This document shows, piece by piece, positions 23,140 to 34,360 of a stretch of 64,000 bases of DNA (its first letter is position 1; each line of letters starts with the position of its first letter). Source of the stretch: Harmothoe impar (Eukaryota; Annelida; Polychaeta; Phyllodocida; Polynoidae); assembly GCA_947462335.1 (NCBI GenBank), contig OX381704.1, forward strand, positions 119,904,065-119,968,064, given 5' to 3'. The position numbers were made by a program, and so were the translations under genes. Under the pieces are notes generated by a model. It saw only the letters and a program-made list of their open reading frames with translations, did no database searches and was not told the DNA's origin.

Positions 23140-23345
23140 TGTCGAATGTCGATCTTAGAAAATGACCATGTCACATGACAATGTCACTTAATAATGTTCA
23201 TATCCCATGTCGATTTTAAGAAATGTTCATGTCACCTGTCACTATGATTTTTTGGGCCTCATGTCACTTGTCATTAGACCTCATGTCGTTTGTCGATTAT
23301 AAGAAATGGTCATGTCACCATATCGAATTTAGCGGTCCACATCCA
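23140..23345. repeat. ATGTCAC/ATGTCGAT motif array, left copy
   Basis: Some fifteen ATGTC-type words in 200 bp, ending near GCGGTCCAC. The reverse complement of 28699-28865 aligns with it (CATATCYCATGTCGATTTTAAG, CATGTCACCTGTCACT, then GTGGTCCAC), so this is an internal inverted pair placed about 2.4 kb and 1.3 kb from the two ends. Confidence 0.65.
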
Positions 23346-24519
23346 TTATCAAGTGTCAGGGCATGTTGGCTGCTTGAACACGTAGTCTGTCATCACCCTT
23401 GTTTCTGTGCCTTATCTAAACAGGCAATTAGTGGCCGCTAGCCGAGAGTACCTCCCTGGTCGCCTCTCCCGAATCTGCTAGACGTCTCACTGATAGGAGT
23501 GTGTGGGTGTGTGGGTCTGTGTGTGTCTGTTCGGTCTGTGTGTGCACGCGTCTTGCGGACCACTGTTAAGCCTGTGGTTGGAGAGCGCGACATAGCCGCT
23601 TGCTACACTCTCTAAACAGAGGTCCGCAAGACTAGGCCGGATCGCGCTCTTGCTTAAAGGTGCACCTCAACTCAGTGCGCCTTTAACAGCCGCCCCAAAT
23701 AGGTGAAGTTCTTGACGCGGCACAGCGCCTCCCACCAGTAGCCAATCAGCGCGCCGAACGCCGGACACACCTCCACCGTGTGAGCCTCTAAGTAGGTCAC
23801 ACGAATCATACTAAGATGCCGATCTCTTCTGTCGGTTCGTCGCGGTGGCCGTGAGTGATCGCACGGTCGCCAAGATTCACTGCCTTGATTGGCAGAGGGG
23901 GGGGCTGATTACCCCCCGTCGGATGAATTGCGGCGAAACCATAATCAATTTTTCGCTGTTTTAGATAAAAGAGATCCAGAGCTATCCGCTCGTCCAAGAA
24001 TTATTTTTCTATCAGCCCGGGATCACCCTCAAATTAAGGCCTAAAGTCCAAAAACCCAAAATTTTTTCCCTATGGGATTTCAGTGTCTAAGCGTTTTTTG
24101 CAGCCCCAAGGAGCAGCTCACGGGCTCGAACCCTGTAAACGCTTTGACGCGCTTTCGTCGCCTTAGGCGACGTAGACCTACCCTATTTTTTTTTGGACCA
24201 TGTTACCTGAACACGGATTATTTTTTTGTTTAGCCCAATGAGCTCACAGCTAGACTAGATACCTCATGTTTTGGATTGGAGAAATCAGCAGAGCAATAAA
24301 AAGCGCGGTGAGGCTAGTGTGGCCCCTGTGAGTTGTAAAATTGGTGCTAAATGTGGTAACCAGGCGGATGCTGAGTTCATTGATATTGTCCGTTAATGAT
24401 ACTTAAGGTGGGTGTTGTCTAAAGTTTTAATTGATATTACCAATGTGGCCAATAATGACTTCACAGTTGGGGCCCTCGCCCGCAGGTCCCAGATTCAGGG
24501 TATTCTTTGTTTATTGTGT

Positions 24520-24537
24520 GGCCCCTAAAGAGGGGCC
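24520..24537 (-). promoter_or_regulatory. Histone-like 3' stem-loop, copy 1
   Basis: Read on the minus strand, GGCCCCT CTTT AGGGGCC forms a 7 bp stem with a 4-base loop, then ACACAATAAACAAAGAATA. The metazoan histone mRNA signal is GGYYYU HHUH ARRRCC followed by ACCCA and a purine-rich CAAGAAAGA-like element. The fit is good apart from one additional base pair. Function is inferred only. Confidence 0.35.
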
Positions 24538-25669
24538 GACTAACTCTTTAGAGTTAGTTAGATGCTGCCACTGTGCTATGCAACAGCAGCTATTAATTAC
24601 GCTTCATGTTGGGCGGCATGGATCACTTGATGGGTGATACCTCAAAGCTCAAACACGGCAGAGCCGTGTGTGGCATGCGAGGACCAGTGGGTCAGGGGTG
24701 ATCCGTTGCAAACAGAATGCTGATCCGTGTGAGGTTCTGACTTTCTATAGTTTTTTATAAAGCCTTAGATATGGTGTGGTATTTTTCATCTCGCTATAGT
24801 TTAGTTGGTATTTAAGGAAACCGCCTCATTTCTATCAGAAATACACAATATTGAATTGTTTTTTATATTTTAATATATTAGAAGCGCGCTTTGTTGCCTA
24901 TGTAGCTCATTATGCGTTGAAATGTTCGCGAGCATCGTAGGAATGTACAAAACCCCTATTGTGGCACCATCTGACGAAAGAGCGGAGAACTATACTAGCG
25001 CGTTTCGTTATTCACATCTTTTGACAGGGACTTGGTTGGTGGCTTTACGCCCTAATTAACAGCTGAAGTCATTTCAAGGGGGGTGATAGTGATCGAATCT
25101 ATGGATACCTGAAGGTGGAAAGCACACACCCTACACTTTTACCGAGGCAATGGTGGTGCTGCTCAAAGGGTGTGGCGAGCTAGACTGGAGGATGTAATAA
25201 CTAAGCAGCAGAAGGACCAAAAAGACAATCTCGTAGTAGTAGGTCTACTTAGATCTTGAGTAGCCGCCCTTGTGGCTATAATTACCTAGACTAGTTGGCT
25301 CTGCCAGCCTGGTCAAGTGAAAATTGGTAAGGAGACTATGAACTAAGCTAACATCTCATAAGTATTAGTTACCACCCCCTCACACCCGTTTAACAACGGA
25401 TTCAGGGTCTAATTATGGAGACCCTAGAGTAAGATTAACAATATATCCCAATGTCTGTAGTAGACATTTACGACATGCAACCTGCCCCCTAGAAGGGATA
25501 GATCTGACCACAAGTCCGCAAAATGGGACTCCCCCTCTGAGAGTATCAAGGTTTGCGTATAGTCTCTTGCAGGTTAATCTGTTATCTACCCCTTTGTCGA
25601 CTTCGCCAAAATCCTGGGAGATTCACTTTAAACCTAAGGTCTACCCTTTTTATTCTTTGTTTATTGTGT

Positions 25670-25687
25670 GGCCCCTAAAGAGGGGCC
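25670..25687 (-). promoter_or_regulatory. Histone-like 3' stem-loop, copy 2
   Basis: Identical to the stem-loop at 24520-24537, in the second internal repeat unit and followed on the minus strand by the same ACACAATAAACAAAGAATA. Confidence 0.35.
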
Positions 25688-26380
25688 GCGGTGTTGATTA
25701 ATTACACCACATGTTAAGCAACATGAGATCAAACCTTCCTCAAAAGCGACAAGGCTCAGAGTCCTGTTGGACGGGAACCCTGTGTGGCATTTCAAGACAC
25801 CTGGTTGAGTGATCTGTTGCAGATGCCGTTCCGTGAGAAGTTCTGACTTTATATAGCTTTTATATCGCTTTAGATATGGTGTAGTATTTTCAATCTCACT
25901 ATAGTTTAGTTGATATTTCAAAGAATCTGCCTCATTCTATCAGAAATACACAGCGTTGACATGTTTCTTATATTCAATATATTAGAAGTGTGCTTTGTTG
26001 CTTATTATAGGTCATTATGCGTTTAAAATGTTCGCGAGTATCGTGGAAATGTACAAAAACCCTATTGTGGCGTCATCTGACGAAAAGAGCGGAGAACTAC
26101 ACTAGAGCATGTAATGGCCAGACCAGCAGGCGGCAGCAGAGTGGTCAAAAGACAATCTCGTAGTAGTAGGTCTACTTGCATGTTGAGTAGCCACCCTTGT
26201 GGTTGTAATTACCTTGACCACAGGTCCGCAATATGGAGCTCCCCCTCTGAGAGTATCAAGGTTTGCGTATAGTCTCCTGCAGTTTAATCTGTTATCTCCT
26301 CCTTTGTCGACCTCGCCAAAATCCTGGGAGATTCACTTTAAACCTAAGTCCTACCCTTTTTTATTCTTTGTTTATTGTGT

Positions 26381-26398
26381 GGCCCCTAAAGAGGGGCC
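26381..26398 (-). promoter_or_regulatory. Histone-like 3' stem-loop, copy 3
   Basis: Third identical 18-base stem-loop, 711 bp after copy 2, again followed on the minus strand by a purine-rich stretch. Confidence 0.35.
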
Positions 26399-27542
26399 GC
26401 GGTGTTGATTAATTACACCACATGTTAAGCAGCATGAGATCAATCCTCCTCAAAAGCGTCAAGGCTCAAAGTCCTGTTGGACGGGAACCCTGTGTTGCTT
26501 TCGAGGACGAATGGTTGAGTGATCCTACCGATCCGTCAGAGGTTCTGACTTTATATAGCTTTTATATCGCTTTAGATATGGTGTAGTATTTTCAATCTCA
26601 CTATAGTTTAGTTGATATTTCAAAGAATCTGCCTCATTCTATCAGAAATACACAACGTTGACATGTTTCTTATATTCAATATATTAGAAGTGTGCTTTGT
26701 TGCTTATTATAGGTCATTATGCGTTTAAAATGTTCGCGAGTATCGTGGAAATGTACAAAAACCCTATTGTGGCGTCATCTGACGAAAAGAGCGGAGAACT
26801 ATACTAGAGCATGTAATCGCCAGACTAGCAGGCGGCGGCAGAGTGGTCAAAAGACAATCTCGTAGTAGTAGGTCTACTTGCATGTTGAGTAGCCGCCCTT
26901 GTGGTTGTAATTACCTAGCCTAGTTGACCCTGCCGGCCTGGTCAAGTGAAATTAGTAAGGAGACCACCCATTAACGTGCTCCACAGTCTTTAGACAGTTA
27001 AGACTATAGTCAAGACTGGAGAATTTGGCGAGACGCCCCTCTGGGAGGTCATAATCCTCAATGTTAGGTGTTAGCTCATTAACATCAGATACCATATTAA
27101 CAACCCATTTAAATGTTCATTTTAATAGCAACTCACCCTATTCTGACAAAATCCTATTAGCAGGTAACCTCTGTGTAAACCATACTGCAAACATCTGCTA
27201 CTTCCAGCGTCTGCCTCGTGACTGATAGTGTACAACAAGACGAAGTGGGCAGAGATTAGAAAAAATGAAGCTCTTTATATAGCCGAGAGAGCAGCTAATC
27301 TGGATGTTCTAAGCTTGTTTTCACCTAGAGCTCCAACCCTCTTCCAGAGAGAATCAAATCGCTTTTCACCTGAACCCTTCCACCCCTAATCCATCAGCAT
27401 GAAAAGAGAATTAACGAGTGTAACGTGCGCTACATGTATATGGGATTATAGCTGGTGAAGAGATAAAGCCGAGTCACCTGTGTATACAAAGACTACAGGG
27501 GGTGATTAACGACAGGTGTGACGCGCCAGCCCGTGAACGGAT

Positions 27543-27808
27543 TAAGCCAAAAAAAAATAAAAAGGTATGTTTCAGGTAACATGGGCAGAAAGACTGGAGT
27601 CGGTAGGTCGGATTTTTATTTTATTTTATTTTATTTTTTTAACATGAAAGTACTAGCCATCCTCCGTGGAAATTCTAAAAATGACCCAAAAAGTATAAAA
27701 ATATGAAATTTTCTTCAAACTTGCTTAAAAAAAAAACGTAGGGTCGACCCTGTTTTGCTAGGGTTGGTCGGGTGACCTGAAACAAACCTTTTTTTTTATT
27801 TGGCCTTA
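27543..27808. mobile_element. MITE with AGCCAAAAAAAA ends, copy 2, nested
   Basis: About 266 bp related to 13675-13921. GCCAAAAAAAAATAAAAAGG then GTTTCAGGTAAC at the left; GTGACCTGAAACAAACC then TTTTATTTGGCCTTA at the right. It is nested in the 9.4 kb element and runs opposite to copy 1. Confidence 0.75.
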
Positions 27809-28304
27809 TCTTTCAAGCTGACGCTTAAATTCAACTAGCCAGCCGCCGTCCACACCACTCACTGCGACAAGAGGAGGTGCTGTTGTTTTACACTTGAGTC
27901 GCTTACCACATGGTCTCTACCTCACAGACAGACACGCGCCCCCTGTAGCTTTTTTTTTTGTTTTTTTTTGTATACACACGCTAATCTCATAACCCCCTTA
28001 TCCGTTATACAGGTAACGAGTATTCTCTTTTAAAATAGCTGCCAGTCAGCTTAGCTCTAGAAGCAAGAAGGCGTGTATAGGTGCCTTATAAGTCGGCAGG
28101 GGGTAAATACTAGTGAAAAAGGAAGGCATGTGTGCAGGTAGCTTTTCTAACAGACACGTGTGTGCACTAAGCTGCTTAAGTCTAAACCCTCCCGCAGTAG
28201 TCAGGTGGCATGTGAAAACTTACTTAACTGATCTCTTACATTGAGTAGAGTCTCTGTGCTGAGAGAGCCTTTTCAGCCGTTTAAGAGGATTAACTAGGAC
28301 AGGG

Positions 28305-28312
28305 TACATAAG
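28305..28312 (+). promoter_or_regulatory. TATA-like box of the right arm
   Basis: GGGTACATAAGGAGTGAAAC parallels GGGTATATAAGGGGGAGTGAAAC in the Polinton right arm (46523 on) and likewise precedes a trinucleotide-repeat region. TACATAA is a weaker TATA box, and no ATG-led frame of note follows. Confidence 0.45.
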
Positions 28313-28344
28313 GAGTGAAACGCCGAATAGCGGCTACTCAGTCT

Positions 28345-28700
28345 CGTGCAGCACAAGCAGCAGCATCTAGCAGCGGCTTCAGCAGCAGCTGCACGTGCAG
28401 CACAAGCAGCTGACAGCGACTTCAGCAGCACAAGCAGCACGAGCAGCACAAGCCGTAGCATTTGTCAGCAGCATCCGTGACATCGTCAGCAGCAGCCCCC
28501 ATGACCTTGTCAGCAGCACAAGCAGCCAGCAGCTGCTGACAGCTGCTTCAGCAGCTGCTGGCAGCTGCTGCACGAGCAGTAGCACAAGCAGTAGCATCTG
28601 TCAGCAGCAGCAGCAGCAGCACAAGCAGCCAGCAGCTGCTGCATGAGCAGCACAAGCAGCACAAGCAGCAGCACCGACAGCAGCAGCAGCAGCAGCAGCA
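28345..28700. repeat. CAG/AGC-rich trinucleotide tract
   Basis: Interrupted CAGCAGCACAAG repeats for 350 bp, giving Ala/Ser/Gln or Cys/Leu frames on either strand without an ATG in context. It occupies the position held by the Ala-rich gene in the Polinton right arm. Confidence 0.8.
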
Positions 28701-28865
28701 GTGTGGACCACTAAAGTCGAGATGAAGCCTAGTGACATTTGACATGAAGCTTGAAAAACACAGTGACAGGTGACATGAGCAATTCTTAAAATCGACATGA
28801 GATATGAGCATAATTAAGCGACATCGACATGCGCCATGGCTATTTTTTAAGACAAACATCATATG
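28699..28865. repeat. ATGTC motif array, right inverted copy
   Basis: Inverted partner of 23140-23345, with GACAT/GTGACA words on the plus strand. Confidence 0.65.
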
Positions 28866-28983
28866 TCATAGCCTCCTCATCCAAACCTCCACTAGTAGTG
28901 CTCTATAAGCGCAAGCTGTAAACCCTCTCCTCCCCTCGTGCACACAGGCGAATTATCAGAGTCAGCCAATGGTGTCAATACCC

Positions 28984-29274
28984 CTCTCATACAAGGGTCG
29001 GGCGCTGCTGGACTATAATAGATGAGTCAAGGACCGTTCTACTGAGGGTCAGGCAGGCTAAGTCGGACATTCAATGACAGGTAGGTCTTTGACAACCTTG
29101 CTTGAAAGTCTGGACAGCATTGACAGACTGGGGCATAAGGATCTCGCATGGTCAGACTTTCAAGCAAGTTTTGCTAAAGTCGCGTTATTGAATGTCCGAC
29201 CTAGCCTGACCCACAGTAGAACGGTCCTTGACCCGTCTATTATAGTCCAGCAGTGCCCGACCCTTGGCTGAGAG
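28984..29274. repeat. 291 bp near-perfect hairpin inside the right TIR
   Basis: CTCTCATACAAGGGTCGGGC at the left pairs with GCCCGACCCTTGGCTGAGAG at the right. Pairing runs through GCTGGACTATAATAGA, CAAGGACCGTTCTACT and TCGGACATTCAAT, and the inner arms CTTGCTTGAAAGTCTG (29098-29113) and CAGACTTTCAAGCAAG (about 29152-29167) pair again. Few mismatches separate the arms. It lies 200 bp inside the right TIR. Confidence 0.85.
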
Positions 29275-29473
29275 CAGTTTAAGCGCCATTGGGTGTCTCT
29301 GATATTTGCCTCTGTGTAAGATGAGAAAAAAAGTCTGTTGAAAGACTATATTTCAAGCCAGAAAACTGTAATTAGCTTTCCAAGTTGTTTATTTAACAAT
29401 ATCTTAGCCTAGCAAGCAGCTGTCAGATGTCATCTAAGAAAAAAAATGTGAGCTGTTAATAGATTCAAGAGAA

Positions 29474-30186
29474 ATTAGTTTACAAATAGCCCGTGTAAGT
29501 ACGCCCATGTCTTGCTTATTTCTCATAGGGTTGTAAGATAGTCACATCATGATGCACATCATCATAAACGCGATCATGATACCTTTCATTGTAAGTAGAC
29601 TCGCCTCTCTGCCCTCTCTTTTAGAGAGGGCAGAGAAGCGAGTCTCACTCTTAAAAAACCCTGCCCCTCCCCCCCCTCCCCCCCTCCCCCCCCCATGCAT
29701 CTTAAAGAGTGCCCCCCACAGTGCCCCTCTCCCCCCCTCCTAGAAAAAAAGAGCCGTATTTTTAAATTATTTTTTAGCAAGCTTTTTCAGCTTGCTTTTT
29801 TTTTCTTTTTTTAAATTTATTTATCCATCAAAATCTCAAGTGACTTATTTTGAAAGCCAACCTAGTAGTCACGTGACCCCCTTAAGTAGGTCACTTCCCG
29901 TCACGTGACCTATTTGAATTTCCCGCCAACATGGTGGTCACGTGACCCTCTTAAGTAGGTCACTTCCGGTCACGTGACCTATTTGAATTTCCCGCCCAAA
30001 GGTCACGTGACCGGAAGTAGGTCACTTCCGGTCACGTGACCTATTTGAATTTCCCGCCAAAAGGGAGGCCTCTCATTGGCTGCTTTTGAATTTCCCGCCA
30101 AAAGGGAGGCCTCTGATTGGCTGCAGGTCGATTGAGTAATAAACAGTACTTAACTATAGTCCCGTTCCGATACATACTATACTACT
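29474..30186. repeat. Right TIR of the 9.4 kb element
   Basis: 713 bp inverted match to 20775-21485, ending ATACTATACTACT before the target duplication TACGTT. The arms differ by only a few bases (for example CAATGAGAGG against CTGATTGG), which suggests a recent or homogenised pair. Confidence 0.9.
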
Positions 30187-30192
30187 TACGTT

Positions 30193-31049
30193 TTCTAGAA
30201 AAGGGATATATTCTTAAGGTCTCCTTCCACACATATAGGCTTCGGGGGGGGGGGTGTAGTGGGTTATACAAAAGCTTATAAATGTTCTATGATTCTAATT
30301 TGCGACCATAAGAAACAAAGAAAATGCCCATGCATAACCATCTCCATATCAGCTTTACTATCTCATTAAGTCATAATCTGATGTAAGATATATTAATTAT
30401 AACAAAGATTAACAACTCTCACCCATATTTGCCTCCCTAATGATGGCAGACCCACACCCTCCTACACCAAAGAATAGTTACTGCAGTAAAACCCGACATT
30501 TCACTACAAAAAGGGATCCTTTTAGAAATCAAGAATTTTCTTTATTTTAAAAACCTTTTCTTTGTAGTTTATATACCAAAGGGTCTGACCAACCAATATA
30601 TTATAGATAGATCACATACTCATGTATTCTCAAGATATCTTTGTTTAGTCTGAGCATGGATGTTGTCTGTAGAGATAAAAACATTACTTTTATAACTGTA
30701 CTTCATGACCACATGTATTTTAAATTACGTAATCTAGATATCTTTTTTTAAACCTTGATTTGCGTGCGTATATGTAGTGATAAACCACTCATCATGGCCC
30801 ATGAAAAATATTTAGCAATGTATATGCACTATATAACCTGTATTGAAAAAATTAAAATGAGCATTGCTCTTTTTGAAAAAAAAAACAAAAAAACTTTTCT
30901 CTTGATTCCTGCAGATAAACCAATTTTTTTTTTGCCATGAGTTCCCTTAGAACTTTTGAAGGAGACTTGGTAAAAAAAAAGAAGAAATTGTTGACTCGTT
31001 TCACTTTTCCATGACAAAAATCCATCGACAAAAAGAATTCTTAAAAAAA
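30193..31049. other. Non-coding, AT-rich
   Basis: No gene seen. Homopolymer A and T runs at 30878-30895 and 30925-30936. Confidence 0.4.
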
Positions 31050-31408
31050 TGTGAAATTCATTGACCAACTTTTTTTGGTGTTGCCAATGATACTGGCTGT
31101 CAGGTAAAGTGCATGTTAATTTTATCCAACATATCCCAACTTGCTGGAAAATTTTATAATGATACTTTAAAACATAAACCTTACATGAGACATATTGGCA
31201 ATCTTGGCATCAAATTAGAGCTTATGCTGTCAGTTATGCAGTCAGCTAGGAATAACTTGCATTATAACTACTTTTATTGATCAATTCCAAGTTCCAAATT
31301 TCCTTATGCATTTAAGCCCCAAGTAAAAAAAAATTGAATAAAACACACCCTCGTCATATTTTTCACTGCTTGATGATGAGAAACAATTTTTTTTTTGACT
31401 GGTCTTAC
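31050..31408. mobile_element. Inverted copy of the 19280 MITE
   Basis: The block from TTGGCAATCTTGGCATCAAA to CTGTCAGTTATGCAGTC matches the reverse complement of 19490-19550, and the right end CGTCATATTTTTCACTGCTTG-TGATGAGAAACAA matches the inverted left end of that MITE. The left boundary is not resolved. Confidence 0.6.
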
Positions 31409-32765
31409 CTCCCATTGTCTCACATTATGTATAAAACGAGTCATTAGGATGCAAGAAACGAACCTCCAATGGCATCATTTGTAATGTATTTACTATAACT
31501 GAAAAAGGATGCCTCAAAGTTCCTCAGAGGAAACATTCGGGTGCAAACAAAGGTGTGGATACTTGGTAATATGAGGACAAAATGGGGTAATACTAATCCA
31601 AAACTTCACGTACCATTGTACGCCTTGAGCGTATTTTTTTCTCGGACATGTTTTTTGCATTAATCGATAGTAACAAGAATTTAAATAATGCTGAAAAACA
31701 AACCAAATTTTGCATGTAAATCCCATAAATCATAGCAACAGAAAACTGATCAGTGTATGATCAACAATTGATGAATAATACCTAATATGAGTTTTTACAA
31801 TATCAGATTTACAAGCGTGTCATCTGGACACCGACTATGGTATGAAATAGGGTCTGTCTTGTACTGCCTCGAGTGCGCAGCATGAGAGGGCTGTACCAGA
31901 CAGGCATACACAACGGTTATTATACCTGGCCAAAAGGCTTAGAATGATCTAAATTTTCCTAATTGTTTGATAGATGGTATTAAAATAGTTGACAGTACAG
32001 GACAGTTCTGTAATGAATCGCAAAATATCAAATTATATTAGTAGATTGCTCCTATAGATTGGCAGGAAATTGGCTATTTTCATGGAAATAGTCATTTCAT
32101 GATCTCCTGTGTGTGGTGGTCGACAGTAGGTGAGTGTAGTTGTACTGTATGTCATACTGAAAACAAAAAAATACCCCCTTTTATACTGTGCAGCTACAGT
32201 ATATCTTGCTGTGCAGCTACACTAACTTCTGACAGTGAGCCTTTATACACCAGACCGTGGGCGTACAGGCCTCAGTGTTTAAGAGATATGTTAGGTATAA
32301 TAAAAGGTGCAAGAATGAACTAACTGAAAATAGTGCCTCGATAAAAAGCATATAGCACATACTGGTAGTCTGAATAGGCATATAAACTGTGCAGTCTAAT
32401 GTATATACCTTGTAGTCATAGTGCTGCTCTGCCTTTCTGTTCAATCTGTCCAAATTGAGAAAATTGAGAGCTTAGTAGAGCTTAGTACTTGATTCTGGGT
32501 TGATTAGGGTGGTAATGTTTCTTTAATAACCTTGTAAATAATCCCAGAGAGTACTGGAGAGAAATTCCCAATATAATAGATCCGAGACAAAGACAAACCA
32601 CTATAAACCTTATTGCTGTAACTGATCTTCCCTTAGCCCCCTGCAGAGACAGGAGATAACATTGGGCCTGATTTAGCCCAATACATGGGCACTTCCTGCA
32701 GATACTCTGGTTCCCGTCCATACACATAGATGTCACAAAGTACAAAGGGGCTAGTAAAGTTCATG
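31409..32765. other. Non-coding, nothing recognised
   Basis: About 1.36 kb without a supportable gene. A short repeat CTGTGCAGCTACA occurs twice at 32188-32222. Confidence 0.4.
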
Positions 32766-33115
32766 GTCTGATTTTTTCCATATTTTAAATTCTACTTAAA
32801 TGAGTTCAAAATGTCATTATAATATCATATTTGGAGGATGGGACACATTAAAGTATCACTACTGGGCAATAAGAGGCAATTAAGAGGTCCCATGAACACA
32901 GGTATACAGTGCATCCTTTAAGGGATGGACTTATAGCATGCACTCTAAAAGTTTCAGATTGAGCATAAAACTGATAATTAGCTGAAATGTAAGCTGAATT
33001 CTGGGGGGTAATGTTTAATAAAGTAGGTAGGACATTAAGTATGGTCATATTGGTACATTCTCGTTCATTTTTAGCAAAATTTATTTTTGAGGTCTAATCA
33101 TCCGGCTATGGGACT
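32766..33115. repeat. Dispersed repeat family R, copy 3
   Basis: Best-preserved member of the family also seen at 2160-2430 and 16735-17045. It ends near GAGGTCTAATCATCCGGCTATG, the counterpart of GAGACCTACTCATCTGACTATG at 2400-2422. Confidence 0.6.
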
Positions 33116-33269
33116 TCAATCAGTCCACCATTCTTGTTGTCTGGCCTTCCATACTGACCATGGTGTGATCACTTACCTTCCTCTACCCATTTTTCTACAT
33201 TCCAAGGAACTATTCACTGTGTATGCATAGAGCTGGTCTGTGTTGGAGTAGGGAGAGCAGGAAACAGAT

Positions 33270-33800
33270 GATGTGGGAGTGAGTGAGAGGTTGTGGCAGA
33301 GATGAGGTAGGAGTGAGTGAGAGGTTGCAGCAGAGATGGGGTAGGAGTGAGTGAGAGGTTGTGGCAGAGATAAGGTAGGACTAGGAATGAGTGAAAGTTT
33401 GTGGCAGAGACAACGTAGGAGTGAGTGAGAGGTTGTGGCAGAGATGAGGTAGGAGTGAGTGAGAGGTTATGGCAGAGATGAGGTAGGAGTGAGTGAGAGG
33501 TTGGGACAGAGATGACGTGGGAGTAAGTGAGAGGTTATGACAGAGATGAGGTAGGAGTGAGTGAGAGGTTGTGGCAAAATGAGAGGCTTGGCAGGATTGA
33601 CGGATGGCAGTGAGTCAGTGGTTGTGGCAGAGATGAGGTGGGAGTGAGTGAATGGTTGTGGCATAAATGAGGTGGGAGTGACTTAGAGGCTGCAGCAGGG
33701 ATGAGGTAGGGATGAGTGAGAGTTAGTGCCAGAGATGAGGCAAAAATGGATGGGTTGTGGTGGAAATGATGTGAGAGTGAGGGAGAGGCTGTGGCAGGGA
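33270..33800. repeat. GAGTGAGTGAGAGGTTGTGGCAG minisatellite
   Basis: About sixteen tandem copies of a unit of about 33 bp (GTGAGAGGTTGTGGCAGAGA followed by TGAGGTAGGA). Three units of the same repeat lie at 55335-55420. Minus-strand frames rich in SLTPTSSLPQPLTH are repeat translations. Confidence 0.85.
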
Positions 33801-33829
33801 TGAGGTTAGAGTGTATGTCAGTATACAGA

Positions 33830-34360
33830 GAAAACAGGCTAGAAAACATACAGTATGCATTTATTTCTGATGTGTTTTGACATTATCAGGCACACATCAA
33901 AGGAAGGGTCTCTTGGAGGTCGCAGAGACTTTGATCTTTTTTTTTAAATTTTGGATTTATTGACTGGATATATTGAGTCTCTCACAATATACAGAGAAGT
34001 GATTAATTGAGGCATTATATAGCTGGAAATATCTTGAAAATATCTGTAAATGAAGTTTGTGATAATGGTAAGGCGAGCAGACATGGACAACATTTACAAT
34101 GCCTGTGAAGACAAAGAGACCAGTTATGTCAATTATAACCAATATTGTGTCGTTCAAGATCCATTGTAACTAAAACATACAACAACATAATGATACACCG
34201 GTTACCCACAAAGATGGCGGCACCTGCCAGGACTAAGGAGTCTAGCTGATACGGTTGGTCACACATAATTGAAATCGGTCTTGTCCTATACAGGTGCTTT
34301 TGGCTACAATTGACACATCTGCCTTTGTAAGTTTACATACCTCATATTCAGTTGTTTTTG
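33830..34360. repeat. Dispersed repeat family S, copy 1
   Basis: ACAGAGAAAACAGGCTAGAA and TGGCTACAATTGACACAT-TGCCTTTGTAA match 55965-56120 in the same order. In both places the minisatellite of the preceding entry lies just upstream, so the minisatellite is probably part of the element. Confidence 0.55.

Larger units (their letters stand above)
21486..24418. other. Interior of the 9.4 kb element, left part, no gene
   Basis: Short open frames only (for example 22316-22537 and 23806-23997) with no recognisable domain. Noted structures are a CTGTGTGGGTGTGTGGG run (22220-22250), the ATGTC motif array (23140-23345), and a 12 bp inverted repeat GTCTTGCGGACC (23550-23561 with 23621-23632). Confidence 0.5.
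24420..26990. repeat. Three internal repeat units with conserved stem-loop
   Basis: Units starting near 24420, 25490 and 26210 share long blocks (TATTGTGTGGCCCCTAAAG, CTATCAGAAATACACAA, GCGGAGAACTA-ACTAG, CAATCTCGTAGTAGTAGGTC). The second and third are offset by 711 bp and nearly identical. The first is more diverged and 1150 bp upstream. No unit encodes a recognisable protein. Confidence 0.8.
20775..30186. mobile_element. Maverick-related non-coding element, 9.4 kb
   Basis: Bounded by TIRs 20775-21485 (711 bp) and 29474-30186 (713 bp) and flanked by a perfect 6 bp duplication TACGTT (20769-20774, 30187-30192). The outer 20 bases AGTAGTATAGTATGTATC-G differ at only one position from the Polinton at 37372-47823, and both right arms share a TATA/GAGTGAAAC promoter-like block followed by trinucleotide repeats. 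A 6 bp target duplication and long TIRs fit Maverick/Polinton integration. No capsid, integrase, ATPase, protease or polymerase frame is present, and the longest ATG frames are under 100 codons. I infer a non-autonomous relative mobilised by Polinton integrase. Confidence 0.85.

Noticed and set aside
24101..24180. tRNA-like GGGCTCGAACCC sentence in the 9.4 kb element
   Set aside because: Neither strand gives a T-stem plus matching acceptor and D arms at the right spacing.
28379..28862. Cys/Leu/Ala frames over the CAG tract of the 9.4 kb element
   Set aside because: The plus-strand frame lacks an ATG start, and the composition reflects the triplet repeat.
33467..33849. Pro/Ser-rich minus-strand frames
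   Set aside because: They are translations of the 33 bp GAGTGAGAGGTTGTGGCAG minisatellite.
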